A DNA stretch of 64,000 nt from Methanosarcina barkeri str. Wiesmoor (GTDB lineage Archaea > Halobacteriota > Methanosarcinia > Methanosarcinales > Methanosarcinaceae). Made by a program: the position numbers and the translations under genes. Location: NCBI RefSeq assembly GCF_000969985.1, contig NZ_CP009526.1:2666001-2730000 (forward strand), given 5' to 3'. Positions 36,231 to 46,400 of the stretch are shown one piece after another. Numbering within the stretch: position 1 is the first letter of the stretch; every line of letters starts with the position of its first letter. The notes beneath the pieces were generated by a model. The model was not told where the DNA came from, ran no database searches, and worked only from the letters and a program-made list of their open reading frames with translations.

Positions 36231-36531
36231 CTATACAAAAAAATAATTCCTGTAAAATTTGGCATAGAAGCAAGCAGCTTTTTTAGAACCAACTAGTATA
36301 TAATTCAGGAGAATTTCGGCGCCTGAGTTCTTCAGGGCAGCTACGACTTCATCTTGAGTTGCACTCTTGCTCTCAACCGGCAAAAACCGTAACTCTTCTG
36401 GATAATTTGTAATATTTGGTGGGGCAGCCATCCAGTACCCTCCCGACTTTTAAATTCGTCCCTGTCTGCGAAATATTCAGACAGAAAACCGCTGTGCATT
36501 TGGGAAGAGAAAATACAGCTTTGAAATATTG
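36231..36531 (-). pseudogene. Fragment of myo-inositol-1-phosphate synthase
   Basis: Minus-strand reading gives FKAVFSLPKCTAVFCLNISQ and then KVGRVLDG. After a frameshift it gives NITNYPEELRFLPVESKSAT and VVAALKNSGAEILLNYILVG. These match internal segments of archaeal inositol-phosphate synthase, where KxGRVLDG leads to a YPEE...P motif and then an LxxxGAEILLNYLPVGS motif. About 90 of some 370 residues remain. The N-terminal Rossmann part and the catalytic C-terminus are absent. It is a dead remnant; an intact copy, if any, is outside the window. Confidence 0.75.
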
Positions 36532-36654
36532 TTATGGAGCCTATCCTATACCTCAAAACTGCTTCTTTGAATCTGTAATTCAGAATAATCAATGAGTTTT
36601 TGATCATGTTTTGATCACGTTTTGATCACAGGGAATTGTTCTGAAACTTCTATC

Positions 36655-36725
36655 AATTTTGAGTATAAAGCTGGTTTTGGGATAAACTCATGATATAAAG
36701 CTGGTTTTGGGATAAGCTCATGATA
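36655..36725. repeat. 33-bp duplication (AAAGCTGGTTTTGGGATAA)
   Basis: Two adjoining copies of TATAAAGCTGGTTTTGGGAT and then AA(A/G)CTCATGA. The rest of 36608-36943 shows no gene. Confidence 0.85.
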
Positions 36726-36943
36726 TACTTATTCAAATGAGGATTTCAAATACAATCTCAGGTGTTGATTTCGACTCTTGGTTTTAAATCTTGACTCCCA
36801 ACTTTCCACAAATATTTTGCAATTCTCAAATCCAGTTTCCAGAGCGTGATCAGATAAAGGATAAGGAATGAAAACTGTGATGCGTCTTATCTCGTTTAAA
36901 CCATCCTTGTTACTGGTTGAGCCTAAAACTGAGCTCCTTCAGC

Positions 36944-37216
36944 TTAGAGATTGATCCAGAGCACTAAAAGGATATGAATTCCTACAAACGTAGGCACCAG
37001 GAATCTAAAGATCGGTTTCTGGGTCTTGTGCCTGAATTGCTGCATTCCGAGGAGTGCACCGATTGGTCCGAAGAAAGAAACTAGCAACAGGCTCTGTTCT
37101 GAAATTCTCCATTTATTCTTTCTTGCCTTGAATTTATCAATTCCATACAGAGCATATGAAGCTGCATTAATAAGAGCATAAATAATAGGAAAAAGAAGAT
37201 ATACAGTCTCTGTCAT
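36944..37216 (-). CDS. DUF1294 family membrane protein
   Basis: A 90-residue protein with spans at about residues 5-25, 43-60 and 70-88. The family signature is YGIDKFKARKNKWRISEQSL, then GPIGALLGMQQFRHKTQKPIF. These basic motifs lie between the membrane segments. The function is not established. AGGGAGAATCC on the minus strand lies upstream of the ATG. It is divergent from the UPF0104 gene. Confidence 0.88.
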   Translation of the reverse strand: MTETVYLLFPIIYALINAASYALYGIDKFKARKNKWRISEQSLLLVSFFGPIGALLGMQQFRHKTQKPIFRFLVPTFVGIHILLVLWINL

Positions 37217-37414
37217 GGGAAAGGATTCTCCCTAATAATAATTAAAGGCTGTGAAATTTTACTCGATAATACTTATTTGGGAAAGATAAATATAATTACA
37301 GTATTAAATAAATTGTAAATAAATAGCTGCCCAGAAGCATAGCTATATAAAACGTGTCCGATAGTGCTTAGAATAAAATTTTTAAATGTGGATATATGGG
37401 ATAGAGGATTTTAA

Positions 37415-38482
37415 ATGAGTATAGGCCGGAACGAAGGTAAATCAGGGAAAAAAAGTGAGAACGATGTCCACAGAAGTCTGCTATCTCCCCCACCTATGGT
37501 ATTAAAAGTAGGCCGCTACGTCCCAACGCTTATCCTTATAGGGCTGGCTGTTAACCTTATTCTTCCACAACTTGCTTCGGTTGAAGCATCTGCGCATGTT
37601 ATCGAGACAATGATTCCATGGGCTGTGCTACTGGCTGCCCTTGGCCAGGGTGTCAGTTACCTGGGAGCGGGTTACCTTATAAATTCTATCGCAGCAAGAG
37701 TAAACCAGACTATCCCGATATTAAAAGGAGCTATAATAACGCTCGCAGCTTCAAGTATAGGCATGCTGGCAGGAGGTCCTTTCGGGAATGCTGCAGCGAC
37801 ATATCGATGGGTACGGAAATATGGCATTAGTGCCGAAGGTGCAGGGCTTGCGGGCACCCTGCCCAATATTTTCAACAATATGATCTTGACAGTGCTGGCT
37901 ATATCCGGAATTCTTCATCTTCTGTTTACTCACAAACTTTCTTCGGTGCAGTTTTTTGCTTTTATTCTAATCCTCACCTTACTTGGCCTGGGCTTTGCAG
38001 CAGTACACTGGGGCTTAAAAAACAGAAAAGCTTTCACACTTATTGTTGTCAGGATAGCGGCTTACTTTGCCCGGCTCTTGCATAAATCCTACAAACCTGC
38101 TCCAACCAAAGCTTCAGTAAGCCGGATTTTTACAGCTCTTGATACTTTAAGCAACGGAGGTTGGCAACGCCCGCTTCTTGGGTCTGTGATTTTTACGAGT
38201 TTTGATATGCTGACCCTTTATTTCTTCTTCATAGCCGCAGGGTTTCCTGTAGGGTTTGAGGTCCTGGTCGTTGGATATGGGCTCCCTATTCTCTTAGGAA
38301 AAATAGCTTTTCTCTTGCCAGGCGGAATAGGCGTTGTGGAGAGTTCGATGGCTGCTCTCTATACAGGCCTGGGAGTGCCTGGCTCAATTGCTGTTGTTGT
38401 TGTACTCAGCTACCGGGTATTTTCTTTCTGGATTCCAACAATAATAGGGTTTCCACTAGCGTTTTATCTGCAGAGAACGTGA
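37415..38482 (+). CDS. UPF0104/flippase-like (YbhN/AglD-like) membrane protein
   Basis: A 355-residue protein with about eight spans. The hydrophobic regions include VGRYVPTLILIGLAVNLIL, a Gly-rich AASSIGMLAGGPFGNAAATY, and the C-terminal signature FLLPGGIGVVESSMAALYTG with a closing SYRVFSFWIPTIIGFPLAF. The PGG(I/L)G-x-x-E motif is diagnostic of the lysylphosphatidylglycerol-synthase transmembrane region family. Known of the family: proposed roles in lipid or lipid-linked sugar flipping. AGAGGAT lies 6 nt before the ATG. No glycosyltransferase neighbour is present, so the substrate cannot be inferred. Confidence 0.82.
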   Translation: MSIGRNEGKSGKKSENDVHRSLLSPPPMVLKVGRYVPTLILIGLAVNLILPQLASVEASAHVIETMIPWAVLLAALGQGVSYLGAGYLINSIAARVNQTIPILKGAIITLAASSIGMLAGGPFGNAAATYRWVRKYGISAEGAGLAGTLPNIFNNMILTVLAISGILHLLFTHKLSSVQFFAFILILTLLGLGFAAVHWGLKNRKAFTLIVVRIAAYFARLLHKSYKPAPTKASVSRIFTALDTLSNGGWQRPLLGSVIFTSFDMLTLYFFFIAAGFPVGFEVLVVGYGLPILLGKIAFLLPGGIGVVESSMAALYTGLGVPGSIAVVVVLSYRVFSFWIPTIIGFPLAFYLQRT

Positions 38483-38639
38483 ATACAACAATCAATGGAT
38501 GACCAAATTATTTGCAGTCAGGAAAATGCAGTAGAGAAAACGAAGGTTAAAAATACCTTAATAATGTTACTTGCTCATAAAAGACAATAGCTGACCTTTA
38601 AAAGAATTAGGTTAAATATGTTGCACAGGCATTCTCCGA

Positions 38640-38978
38640 TTACCAGGCTGTGACACTGGTAACCCTGATTTCTGGATCTTTTAGCATGGTTTGGAGAGAA
38701 GTTGCGATGTACTGGGCAATGTTTTCCGAAGATGGTGGATTGCTGTCATTAAAGTATTCAAGCTCATTTAAAAAGTTGTGATCCAATCTTGTCACGATTT
38801 CGGATACTTTCTGTTTTAATTCTCCAAAGTCCACCAGTACTCCGGCTTCATTGAGTTTTTCTCCAGCTACACAAACTTCAACCTTCCAGTTGTGTCCGTG
38901 AAGGTTTTCACACTTTTTGGCCACCATTTTAAGCTGATGGGCTGCTGCAAAATGGGTAACAACTTTTAACTCAAACAT
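38640..38978 (-). pseudogene. QueD/6-pyruvoyl-tetrahydropterin synthase family, C-terminus cut by a stop codon
   Basis: A 112-residue frame. It has the zinc-binding and catalytic motif CENLHGHNWKVEV at about residues 23-35, an N-terminal HFAAAHQL, and LVDFGELKQKV and LDHNFLN in the middle. It ends VTSVTAW-TAA. Reading through the TAA gives S-E-N-A-C-A-T-Y-L-T before the next stop, which is the normal family end with the first Glu of W-E-S lost (GAA to TAA). That glutamate anchors the pterin ring in this family. Known role: preQ0/archaeosine precursor or pterin synthesis. The truncated protein is probably impaired, but could be retained. Confidence 0.75.
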
Positions 38979-39467
38979 GGTTACTAGATCTCCTTGCTGA
39001 AATAAAGATACTGTTTCTTGATAAATAGTTTTCCAAATTTGTCAATATGTAAAAAAGTAGAATATTTTTATAGATTTCAATGAACTTTAATGGGATATGT
39101 CCGAGGCTCAAAAAATATGATAAAAAGCAACTTTTGAAGCAACTTTTGAAGCTTCAAAAACCCTGAAGTACTTGATGAGCCTATCCCAAAAGCCACTTTA
39201 CTCTTAATCATTGGGAATTCCCAGAATTATTTTCATGATCATGAGCTTGATTGATTATTCAAAATACAAGGTCCAAGAAGCAAATTTCAAGTTTTGGGAT
39301 GACCTCGGTAAGAAAGTAAAAAATCAAATTGCAGGTGACCATCTCACCCTAAACAGGCTCTCCGACAATTCAGTTTCAGAGAAAAAGCACGCAAAAATAA
39401 GGTATTTAAATTCTCTAAATCAAAAAAGAAGGCGTTTTATTAGCTGATAGTAATAACTTTTTATCAC
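38979..39467. other. Intergenic region
   Basis: No convincing gene. A 78-codon plus-strand frame from a TTG at 39211 has basic composition but no ribosome site or recognised motif. AAGCAACTTTTGAAGCAACTTTTGAAGC is a short local duplication at 39127-39152. Confidence 0.4.
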
Positions 39468-39968
39468 TTACAGGCTTGTGGAGAATCTTCGGAGAATCTT
39501 CGAGGAAACCGCGATTCCCATGCAGGTATCCAGGGTTGTCGAGGTCATCATTCCTATTACTTTTCCTCCTTGCAGGACAGGAGTTCCACTATCCTCAGGC
39601 TCAGGCATATCGTGGCACTGGAAGCCCAGAAAAAGCAAGGAAGCTCCAGAATTAGCCACCCTACAGTAATTAATAGTGCGAGTATCGTTAACAAGAACAG
39701 CCAGCTCCAGTTCGGCCGGGCTTCTAAATTCCGTGATCTCAACCGCAGTGTAAGGAGGAAGCTTTATCAAGGCTATGTCGTATCCTTTTAAAATTCTTGT
39801 AACAACGAGTTTCATTCCGTCAACTGTCAGATGGTCTCCTTCACCCCAAAATATATGAGAAACCGTAACCATGTAAGGTAATCCTTTGAGTAAGATAACC
39901 GCACCAGTAGTACTGCGCTTTCCATTGTGAAAAAAAGAACTACCTGCTTTTATCATAAGTTCCTTCAA
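39468..39968 (-). CDS. Small trypsin-like serine protease
   Basis: A 166-residue protein with a recognisable trypsin-fold triad: His38 in VTVSHIF, Asp64 in GYDIALIKL and Ser127 in EPEDSGTPVL. No signal peptide or PDZ domain is seen, so it is minimal and probably cytoplasmic. The usual GDSGGP is changed to EDSGTP, which keeps the serine but alters the oxyanion-hole neighbours. Activity is plausible but not certain. On the minus strand GAAGGAACTT surrounds the start region, giving an AGGTTGAAGG-type ribosome site upstream of ATG 39968. It has no operon partner. Confidence 0.7.
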   Translation of the reverse strand: MKELMIKAGSSFFHNGKRSTTGAVILLKGLPYMVTVSHIFWGEGDHLTVDGMKLVVTRILKGYDIALIKLPPYTAVEITEFRSPAELELAVLVNDTRTINYCRVANSGASLLFLGFQCHDMPEPEDSGTPVLQGGKVIGMMTSTTLDTCMGIAVSSKILRRFSTSL

Positions 39969-40725
39969 CCTGCAGATTTTGCCTGGGAATAGTTTATGTA
40001 TTTCCGTTTATAGATTAAATAGTGATTTAATTATATTTAGCATTATATATTTGGATGAGAATTTGCTTGTCTCTTGATAGAGGATACTAGAAAACTGAGT
40101 TTTGTTAACCCTTAATTTGGGGTTCAGAGGATAGTTTCTCAAGAAAGTACTCAAAAAGTCTTGAATGTTTCATATGCTAATATACTAATATACTAATATG
40201 TTAATTGAAGAAATTACAATTGGAATTACAATAAATTGGAAATTACAATAACAAGAGTGCATTTCGACCCTTTGCCTCCGTTGAAATCTTCAATTATCCA
40301 TTTTTCCCGAAGATTAATTTGAGATAATAGATGCAGATTTTCGATTAGTTCTCCAAAACGACAACAAGAAAAAAGTTATTTTTTGAAGACATCTGAGAAA
40401 GTCGGTTTTAATTGAATTTTCAATTTTCTTTTTTTAATTTGATATTTTTATATAATATCATGCCAATCCCTTTTCATTCCGTTACGTAAAAATCAGGCCT
40501 GAAGGAATTACTATCTTGCTGAACTGAATTATTTCGCTGAACTGAGTGAGAACTGAGTGAGTTATGCACAGAGGCATGGAGAAAAACCTGCAGGTCTGTA
40601 AAAGCAATTTAAAGGATAAAACAGAAATTCCGGAAAATCTTAAGATTTAGTAAAAATTCACGGTATAAGTTCACAGGTATAGAAAGCTGATTGGTATATA
40701 CCGAATTTAGTTGGGGGGTTAGTAT
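39969..40725. other. AT-rich intergenic region
   Basis: No gene seen. Short repeats ATACTAATATACTAATATG (about 40180) and AATTACAATAAATTGGAAAT (about 40220) occur. A TATA-like TTTTTATATAATATC lies at 40445-40459, too far to belong clearly to the next gene. Confidence 0.4.
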
Positions 40726-41076
40726 ATGATTGCACAGGAATGCAATTTATCGTTAGATGAACTTCTGAAGTTTGATGGGGTAATGGCAGCCGGGATTTTC
40801 AGTCCCGAAGGAAAGCTTGTGGAGTATAAGTCCAGGGATGAAATGCCAAAAGAAATGGCTGAGATGACCGCCAAGTTTTGCGGAGCCGTGAACCTGATGT
40901 TCGATGCTCTGGCCAGTGCTTACACGCAACTCTACAAGATGAACTGGGTACCTCAGCAAAACTGGATGTACAGCGGCGGCGACTGGACTGTTATGATCTC
41001 GGGAACGAGAGGGGTTTTTGTTGAGAAGTCAAAGGCAGATTTAAAGAAGCTCTTTACGGCCCTGGGAATGTGTTAA
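40726..41076 (+). CDS. DUF2173 family protein
   Basis: A 116-residue soluble protein. Its N-terminal part, LLKFDGVMAAGIFSPEGKLVEYK at about residues 14-36, is typical of DUF2173, a roadblock-like fold. GDWTVMISGTRGVFVEKSKADL forms the later strand and helix. The function of the family is not known. GGGGGG lies 8 nt before the ATG. The gene stands alone. Confidence 0.8.
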   Translation: MIAQECNLSLDELLKFDGVMAAGIFSPEGKLVEYKSRDEMPKEMAEMTAKFCGAVNLMFDALASAYTQLYKMNWVPQQNWMYSGGDWTVMISGTRGVFVEKSKADLKKLFTALGMC

Positions 41077-41953
41077 CGCCTGAACAAACTCTGGCTGTCC
41101 GGTCCGAGTCAGGTAATTGGGTCAGGTAATTGGGTCAGGTAATTATTTTATTTTTATCCGGTAGGTCTGCCTGCATTATGGGCAGTTTGCCGAATTTATC
41201 TGTAACCCTTTTAAATAGCTTGCCTGTATCTTGCCCAAAGCTCTAATTCAAGCCTTTAATTAGGTTACACCTTTCTTGCAATACAGTTAAAAAATTACAT
41301 TGTCGTTTATTATACCATTACTTATATACCATTACTTACATAGTAATAATTGGTCCATAGGGTCAAGTCCCGATGTATAAAGAAGACGTACAAAGAAAGT
41401 ATGTAACTTAAATAAGGTAACTTAACTAAGGTGACTTAAATAAGGTAACTTGACTAAGGTGACTTAAATAAGGTAACTTGACTAAGGTGACTTAAATAAG
41501 GTAACTTGACTAAGGTGACTTAAATAAGGTAACTTGACTAAGGTGACTTAAATAAGGTAACTTGACTAAGGTAACTTAAATAAGTACTAACTTAACTGAG
41601 TACAGAACTAAACTACATTAAAATTGGACCAGGCCTTATGGATCACTTCATAAATCTAAAAGGCTTTTTATTATATGATTTTTGACAATTCTTTTGATAA
41701 CTCTTCTGATTCTTCTTTTAGTAGCCTTTATTCGTTAAACTTTAATTAGTAATATTTTCATGCTTACATTTCACCTTGTGTTTCATCTACTTTACTTTTG
41801 TTTCACCTGATGGTTGCTTTCGACTAAATTAGTTATTAGGACTTACGAAGTTGAGGAACAAAATCAATTATGGCAAAGACTGTGGATTAAAGTCATGGTT
41901 TAGACAGTTAACGATCTGATGCTGTTGATTTTTCAGTTCAACTGCGTAAATCC
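41077..41953. other. Intergenic region with 28-bp repeat array
   Basis: No gene seen. At 41399-41590 there are about six units of the type GTGACTTAAATAAGGTAACT-TGACTAAG, the middle four perfect. Another small repeat, GTCAGGTAATTGG, lies at 41107-41145. Confidence 0.8.
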
Positions 41954-42142
41954 TACAGCTTTATTCTCAGGGCAGGCAAGTTTTTTCTTTGTATCTTAGG
42001 TTTCTGTTCCTTTTACAAGCTCAATACCGCCTTCGATCTGGTCCACAAGTATATTTACAAGTTGAAACCCCAGAGAAGAGGTGTGCCTGAAATTAATTTT
42101 CTCTGGAATCCCAACTCCGTTATCTGTGACGACCCGCAAAAA
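41954..42142 (-). pseudogene. Histidine kinase C-terminal remnant
   Basis: Minus-strand reading gives FLRVVTDNGVGIPEKINFRH, then TSSLGFQLVNILVDQIEGGI and ELVKGTET. This is the G1/F/G2 part (DNGVGIP...SLGFxLV) of a histidine-kinase ATPase domain. A TAA lies immediately upstream in frame and no N-terminal sensor or HisKA domain follows. About 60 residues survive. The sequence beyond (to about 42260) may be further diverged parts of the same gene. Confidence 0.75.
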
Positions 42143-42600
42143 TTAAGAGGTCTCAATCCTACCAAACTCTATTTTCTCCGCTGATTTTTCCATTTCCTCT
42201 CCCTATCTTATAGAGCTTAATCTGGATTTTGAGTACTCAATGGCAGGATATACTCCAGAGAGACGAGTTTTACAGGCAATTAGATAGCTCTTAAAGAACT
42301 CCTATCTGGCATTTCATTTTTAATTTACTCGAAATTTATCCTGATTTTTAATACTCTTTGCATATTACCTTAAGATGTCTAAGCTCTGAAATGTCTCATT
42401 TCTGAAGCATCCAGGTTCTAAATTTCGGCCTGTCAACTTTAGCTATATAGATACAATGTAGAGTTTAAAGATTCTCAATCTATATAGTATATTAGGATAA
42501 TCTATATATATCGGATGTGCAAATATAGTGATTGAGGAGAAGAGAAATCGAACCGAAATGAAGAGAAAACTAAAAAATAATAAAAAAGAGGTGATAAAAA

Positions 42601-42813
42601 ATGGAAAGACTAAGGAATTTGATCCTCGAAAACGTAGCAATGTTCAACAATGCGTTTCCGAACAAATTCTGCCATAGTCCGGATGTCATCTCCGCAATCT
42701 CACACGACTATAAGTTCACTTACGGACAGATTGAAAACGAGATTGAGAAGATGGTCCATGAAGGAGTTCTTGATGCAGAACTCTCGGACTGGTGCGGAAT
42801 AAAGCTCGTATAA
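42601..42813 (+). CDS. Conserved-looking small protein, function unknown
   Basis: A 70-residue protein. An unusually complete ribosome site, GAGGTGAT, lies 6 nt before the ATG, which argues for real and strong translation. The sequence is helical, acidic and basic mixed, with YGQIENEIEKMVHEGVL resembling the helix pair of a small winged-helix. It has two cysteines (in KFCHS and DWCGI). I do not recognise the family. It stands alone. Confidence 0.65.
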   Translation: MERLRNLILENVAMFNNAFPNKFCHSPDVISAISHDYKFTYGQIENEIEKMVHEGVLDAELSDWCGIKLV

Positions 42814-43406
42814 GGAGCTTGCTGCCTTTCGAGCAGAAATTAAAGAAATCGAAATCACAAAACACTGCACGACGACAAAAAAGGACTGACTGAGAAATAG
42901 TAAATTGGACTGAATATCTAAGAACTTAACTGGATATTTGGCCGCTTAGTTAAGTATTTGCACACCAAGTCAGGTGTCCAAATAGGATAAAGAAATAACA
43001 TACAGCGAAAACTTCCATACAGATATAAATTCATTTGAAGTTTCGCAGATAGCTAAATTCTTTTTCCCCAAAACCTTTTTTAATCTTAAATAATTTTAAG
43101 AAACGGGTATTTTGCATAACTGCTTTTTTTCTGATAATACATTTTAAGCTTTCAGGCGAAAATATAAGGAGCCACGGTTGAGTTATGCCAAATATCTCGA
43201 GGCCAGCCTTGAAGCTTCGGTAATTATTTATAGAATTAAATCTATATTTTTGTGGTATGTTAAAGAGTGCGTTATGTATTGATTAAGTGTGGAAATTCAG
43301 TCATCCTTTCGTTGTGGAAATGTCTTTTTTGGAGTGAAATTTGTTTTTCAAGGACAAAACTCACTGAGGATAAAACTCACAAATTAGAGAAGTTAATTCT
43401 TTATTT
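42814..43406. other. Intergenic region upstream of the STAND nuclease
   Basis: No gene seen; AT-rich, with a short TTAACTGGATATTTGGCCGC stretch and no evident promoter for the following gene. Confidence 0.4.
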
Positions 43407-43418
43407 TTGATGATTCTC

Positions 43419-46400
43419 ATGACTCATATTTTAGAAATAAAACCTGATGATATAAAAAAACTTGATGAAGTACAATTAACTGATTTGCTATTGCGTCTAT
43501 TGCGTTTAGAAGCGAGAAAATATGGACTTCCCGTCTCCTCAATATCGGGCACTCTTAATACTAAGGCAAAAGATGGAGGGGAAGATGCATGCATAAGATG
43601 GTCAGAAGGACCTGAAAAAACTGATTGGATTCCTAACCGTTATACTTTATTTCAGTGTAAAGCAACAGGAATGCCACCTTCTAAATGCAGTAGTGAGATT
43701 ATATCTAATAGGAAGCTGAAACCACGAGTAAAAGAAGTTTTTGACAACAATGGAAGTTATATTCTATTTTGCACAGACGATTGTACCTCACAGTCAAAAG
43801 AAGATAGAATAAAAGCTTTTCGAAACTCAATAAAAAGTACAGGGACTTCTTACTACGATACTATTGATATCCAGATTTATGATGCAAACTCAATTAGGCT
43901 GTGGGTAAGTGACTATATTTCTCTTATAATTCAAGTTCATCATTGGCTTGGGAAAAATTTACGAAGCTGTATAAGTACATGGGAAGATTGGAGTAAATAC
44001 CATGAGAATAATATTAATTACGTTTTTGATGAAACACTCTCAAACTACATTTCTCAACTAAGAGACCATTTCACTGGAACAAAAAAAGTTGCTCGAATAA
44101 TTGGTTTGTCTGGTCTTGGAAAAACAAGGCTTGCTCTTGAAGTCTTTAGACCCTCTGATAATTCTCCAACAAGTGTTGAGTACCATGCAGTTACAGACCA
44201 AGTAGTATATATTGACGCTGCTGTTAATTCTGCTGGATTGCAAGGAATAGTTAAACAATGGCGTGAGCAGGAGTTAGAAGGAATTTTAGTTGTCGATAAT
44301 TGTGAATTAGAACTACATAGAGGACTAAAAAGAGAAATCGAACATTCTGATAGTCGATTAAGCTTACTTACCTTAGATTACAATTTAGAATCAAACGATG
44401 ATGACTATATTATAAAATTAGAACGAGTATCAAATAACGTTATAAAGGAAATTATAAAGCAAACCCACTCTGAACTATCAGATCCATTTATAAATCGTAT
44501 TGTTGAATTTGCGGAAGGCTTTCCACAAATAGCTGTCAAGCTTGCAGAAGCTAACTTTAATGAAGTGCGTGATTTAAAAGGTTTAAGTAAAAACACTTTA
44601 AGGGATAAGTTAATTTGGGGTCGGAAACCTGAAAACGAAGCAGCACGTAAAGTAATTGTTGCTTGTTCTCTTTTTACGCACCTTGGCTTTTCTGATGATG
44701 TAGTTGATCAGAGCAACTTTGTAGCAGAGCATATATGCAATATTTCAAAAGAGGATTTTTATGAATATGCTGTAAATTTTATTGAACAGGGTATATTAGA
44801 TAGAAGAAATCGATTTGTAAGAGTTGTACCAATGCCATTGGCACTCGGGTTAGCTACAGATTGGTGGAAGGGACACCGAAAAGAAAAATCAATAGAACTT
44901 ATCACAGCTGATATGCCTGATGGGATGGCAGAAGCTCTTTGTGATCAAACTAGCAAGCTTCATAACCTTCCAGAAGTAGTAGAAGTGATAGAAGAATTAT
45001 GCAGCAGTTCATCTCTTTTTGGCCAGTTAGAAGTGCTAAATTCAGATAAGGGTGCAAGGTTATTTCGCTCTTTAGTAGAGGTGAACCCACAAGCTTCAGT
45101 AGAAGCTCTCGAGCGTGTTTTTGGAAGTTGTACCAAAGAACAGCTTCTTCAAGTCGGTCCTGGAAGAAGAAATCTTATATGGGCACTTGAAAAATTGTGT
45201 TTTCATAAGGAAACGTTTCCAATTGCTTCAAAACTAATGTTATCTTTTGCAGTAGCTGAAAATGAAAGTTGTGGAAATAACGCTACCGGTCAATTTTTAC
45301 AATTGTTTCATATTTTCTTGTCAGGAACCCAAGCTCCACCTAATGCTCGTTTAGAAGTGATTGATGAAGCCCTAATTTCAAATGATATTGAATATAAAGC
45401 TCTTGCAGTTAAAGCACTCGGGAGTGCCTTAAGTAGTCATAGTTTCTTTCGTCTTTTAGGTGTAGAATGTCAAGGAAGTCGATTTCCCCAAGAAGAATGG
45501 ATACCCAGATCACGAAATGATGTTCCTAATTACTGGCGTGCTTGTTTACAACGTCTTATTCCAATAGCTTGTTATGATGATGAGCTTGGAAAACTATCTA
45601 GAAGGCAAATCACTGAGAATTTCAGAAGTCTAGTTCAATATGGTTTTATGGATGATATTGGATCTGCATTAACAGCAATATGTAATGAAAGTGGTATTTT
45701 TTGGCCTGAAGTATATAACGAAATTGAAGAATCTATTAATTATGAAGACTCAGCAATCTCAGAGGGAAATCTAAATAGGTTAAAAAAGTGGCTGGAGATG
45801 TTAAAGCCTATATCAATAAGTGAAAAGCTAATATTAATTGTCCTCATTCCTTCCAATATATTTAAAAAAGATGAAAATGGAAATTATATAGACTTATCAT
45901 ATAATAAGGCTGTTTTATTAGCAAAGGAATGTTCTAAAGATATAACTCCTCTCTTAAATCATTTAGATATATTATTTAGCAATAAACAAGTATATGGCTT
46001 TATTTTTGGATCTACATTAGGTGAAAATTTAACTTCTAATGATATTTTTATTGAAAAATCGTTATCTGTAATGAAAAAAATGAACCCAATAGAAGTGGAC
46101 CCTACTGTTTTAGGTGGATTCTTGTCTGCAATAAATACCAGATCTCCTGAACTAGTACAGAAAGCATTAGACAGTATAAGTATGGATGAAAAACTTTATA
46201 TTTATACTGTTTACCTAACAAGCTTTATCACATCTGCTGAAAAAGATCTAATACGAATTGTTGAACTCATTAATGCTGGAAAAATAGGAGTTAAAAACTT
46301 ACAAATACTAGACCTCTCTCATGAATCTCCAAAAACAGTTTTATCTTTTTGCAATGATTTGACTCAATTTGGTCATGAAGGATCACTTTCAGCATTAGCA

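Noticed and set aside
38640-38642. Stop in the QueD-like gene read as pyrrolysine
   Set aside because: Methanosarcina can decode UAG as pyrrolysine, but this codon is TAA.
39211-39447. 78-codon frame from TTG
   Set aside because: No ribosome site and no recognisable feature; composition alone is not enough.
42146-42300. Further parts of the histidine kinase
   Set aside because: Some words look like the ATPase N-box region, but frames are broken and similarity is too weak to extend the pseudogene.
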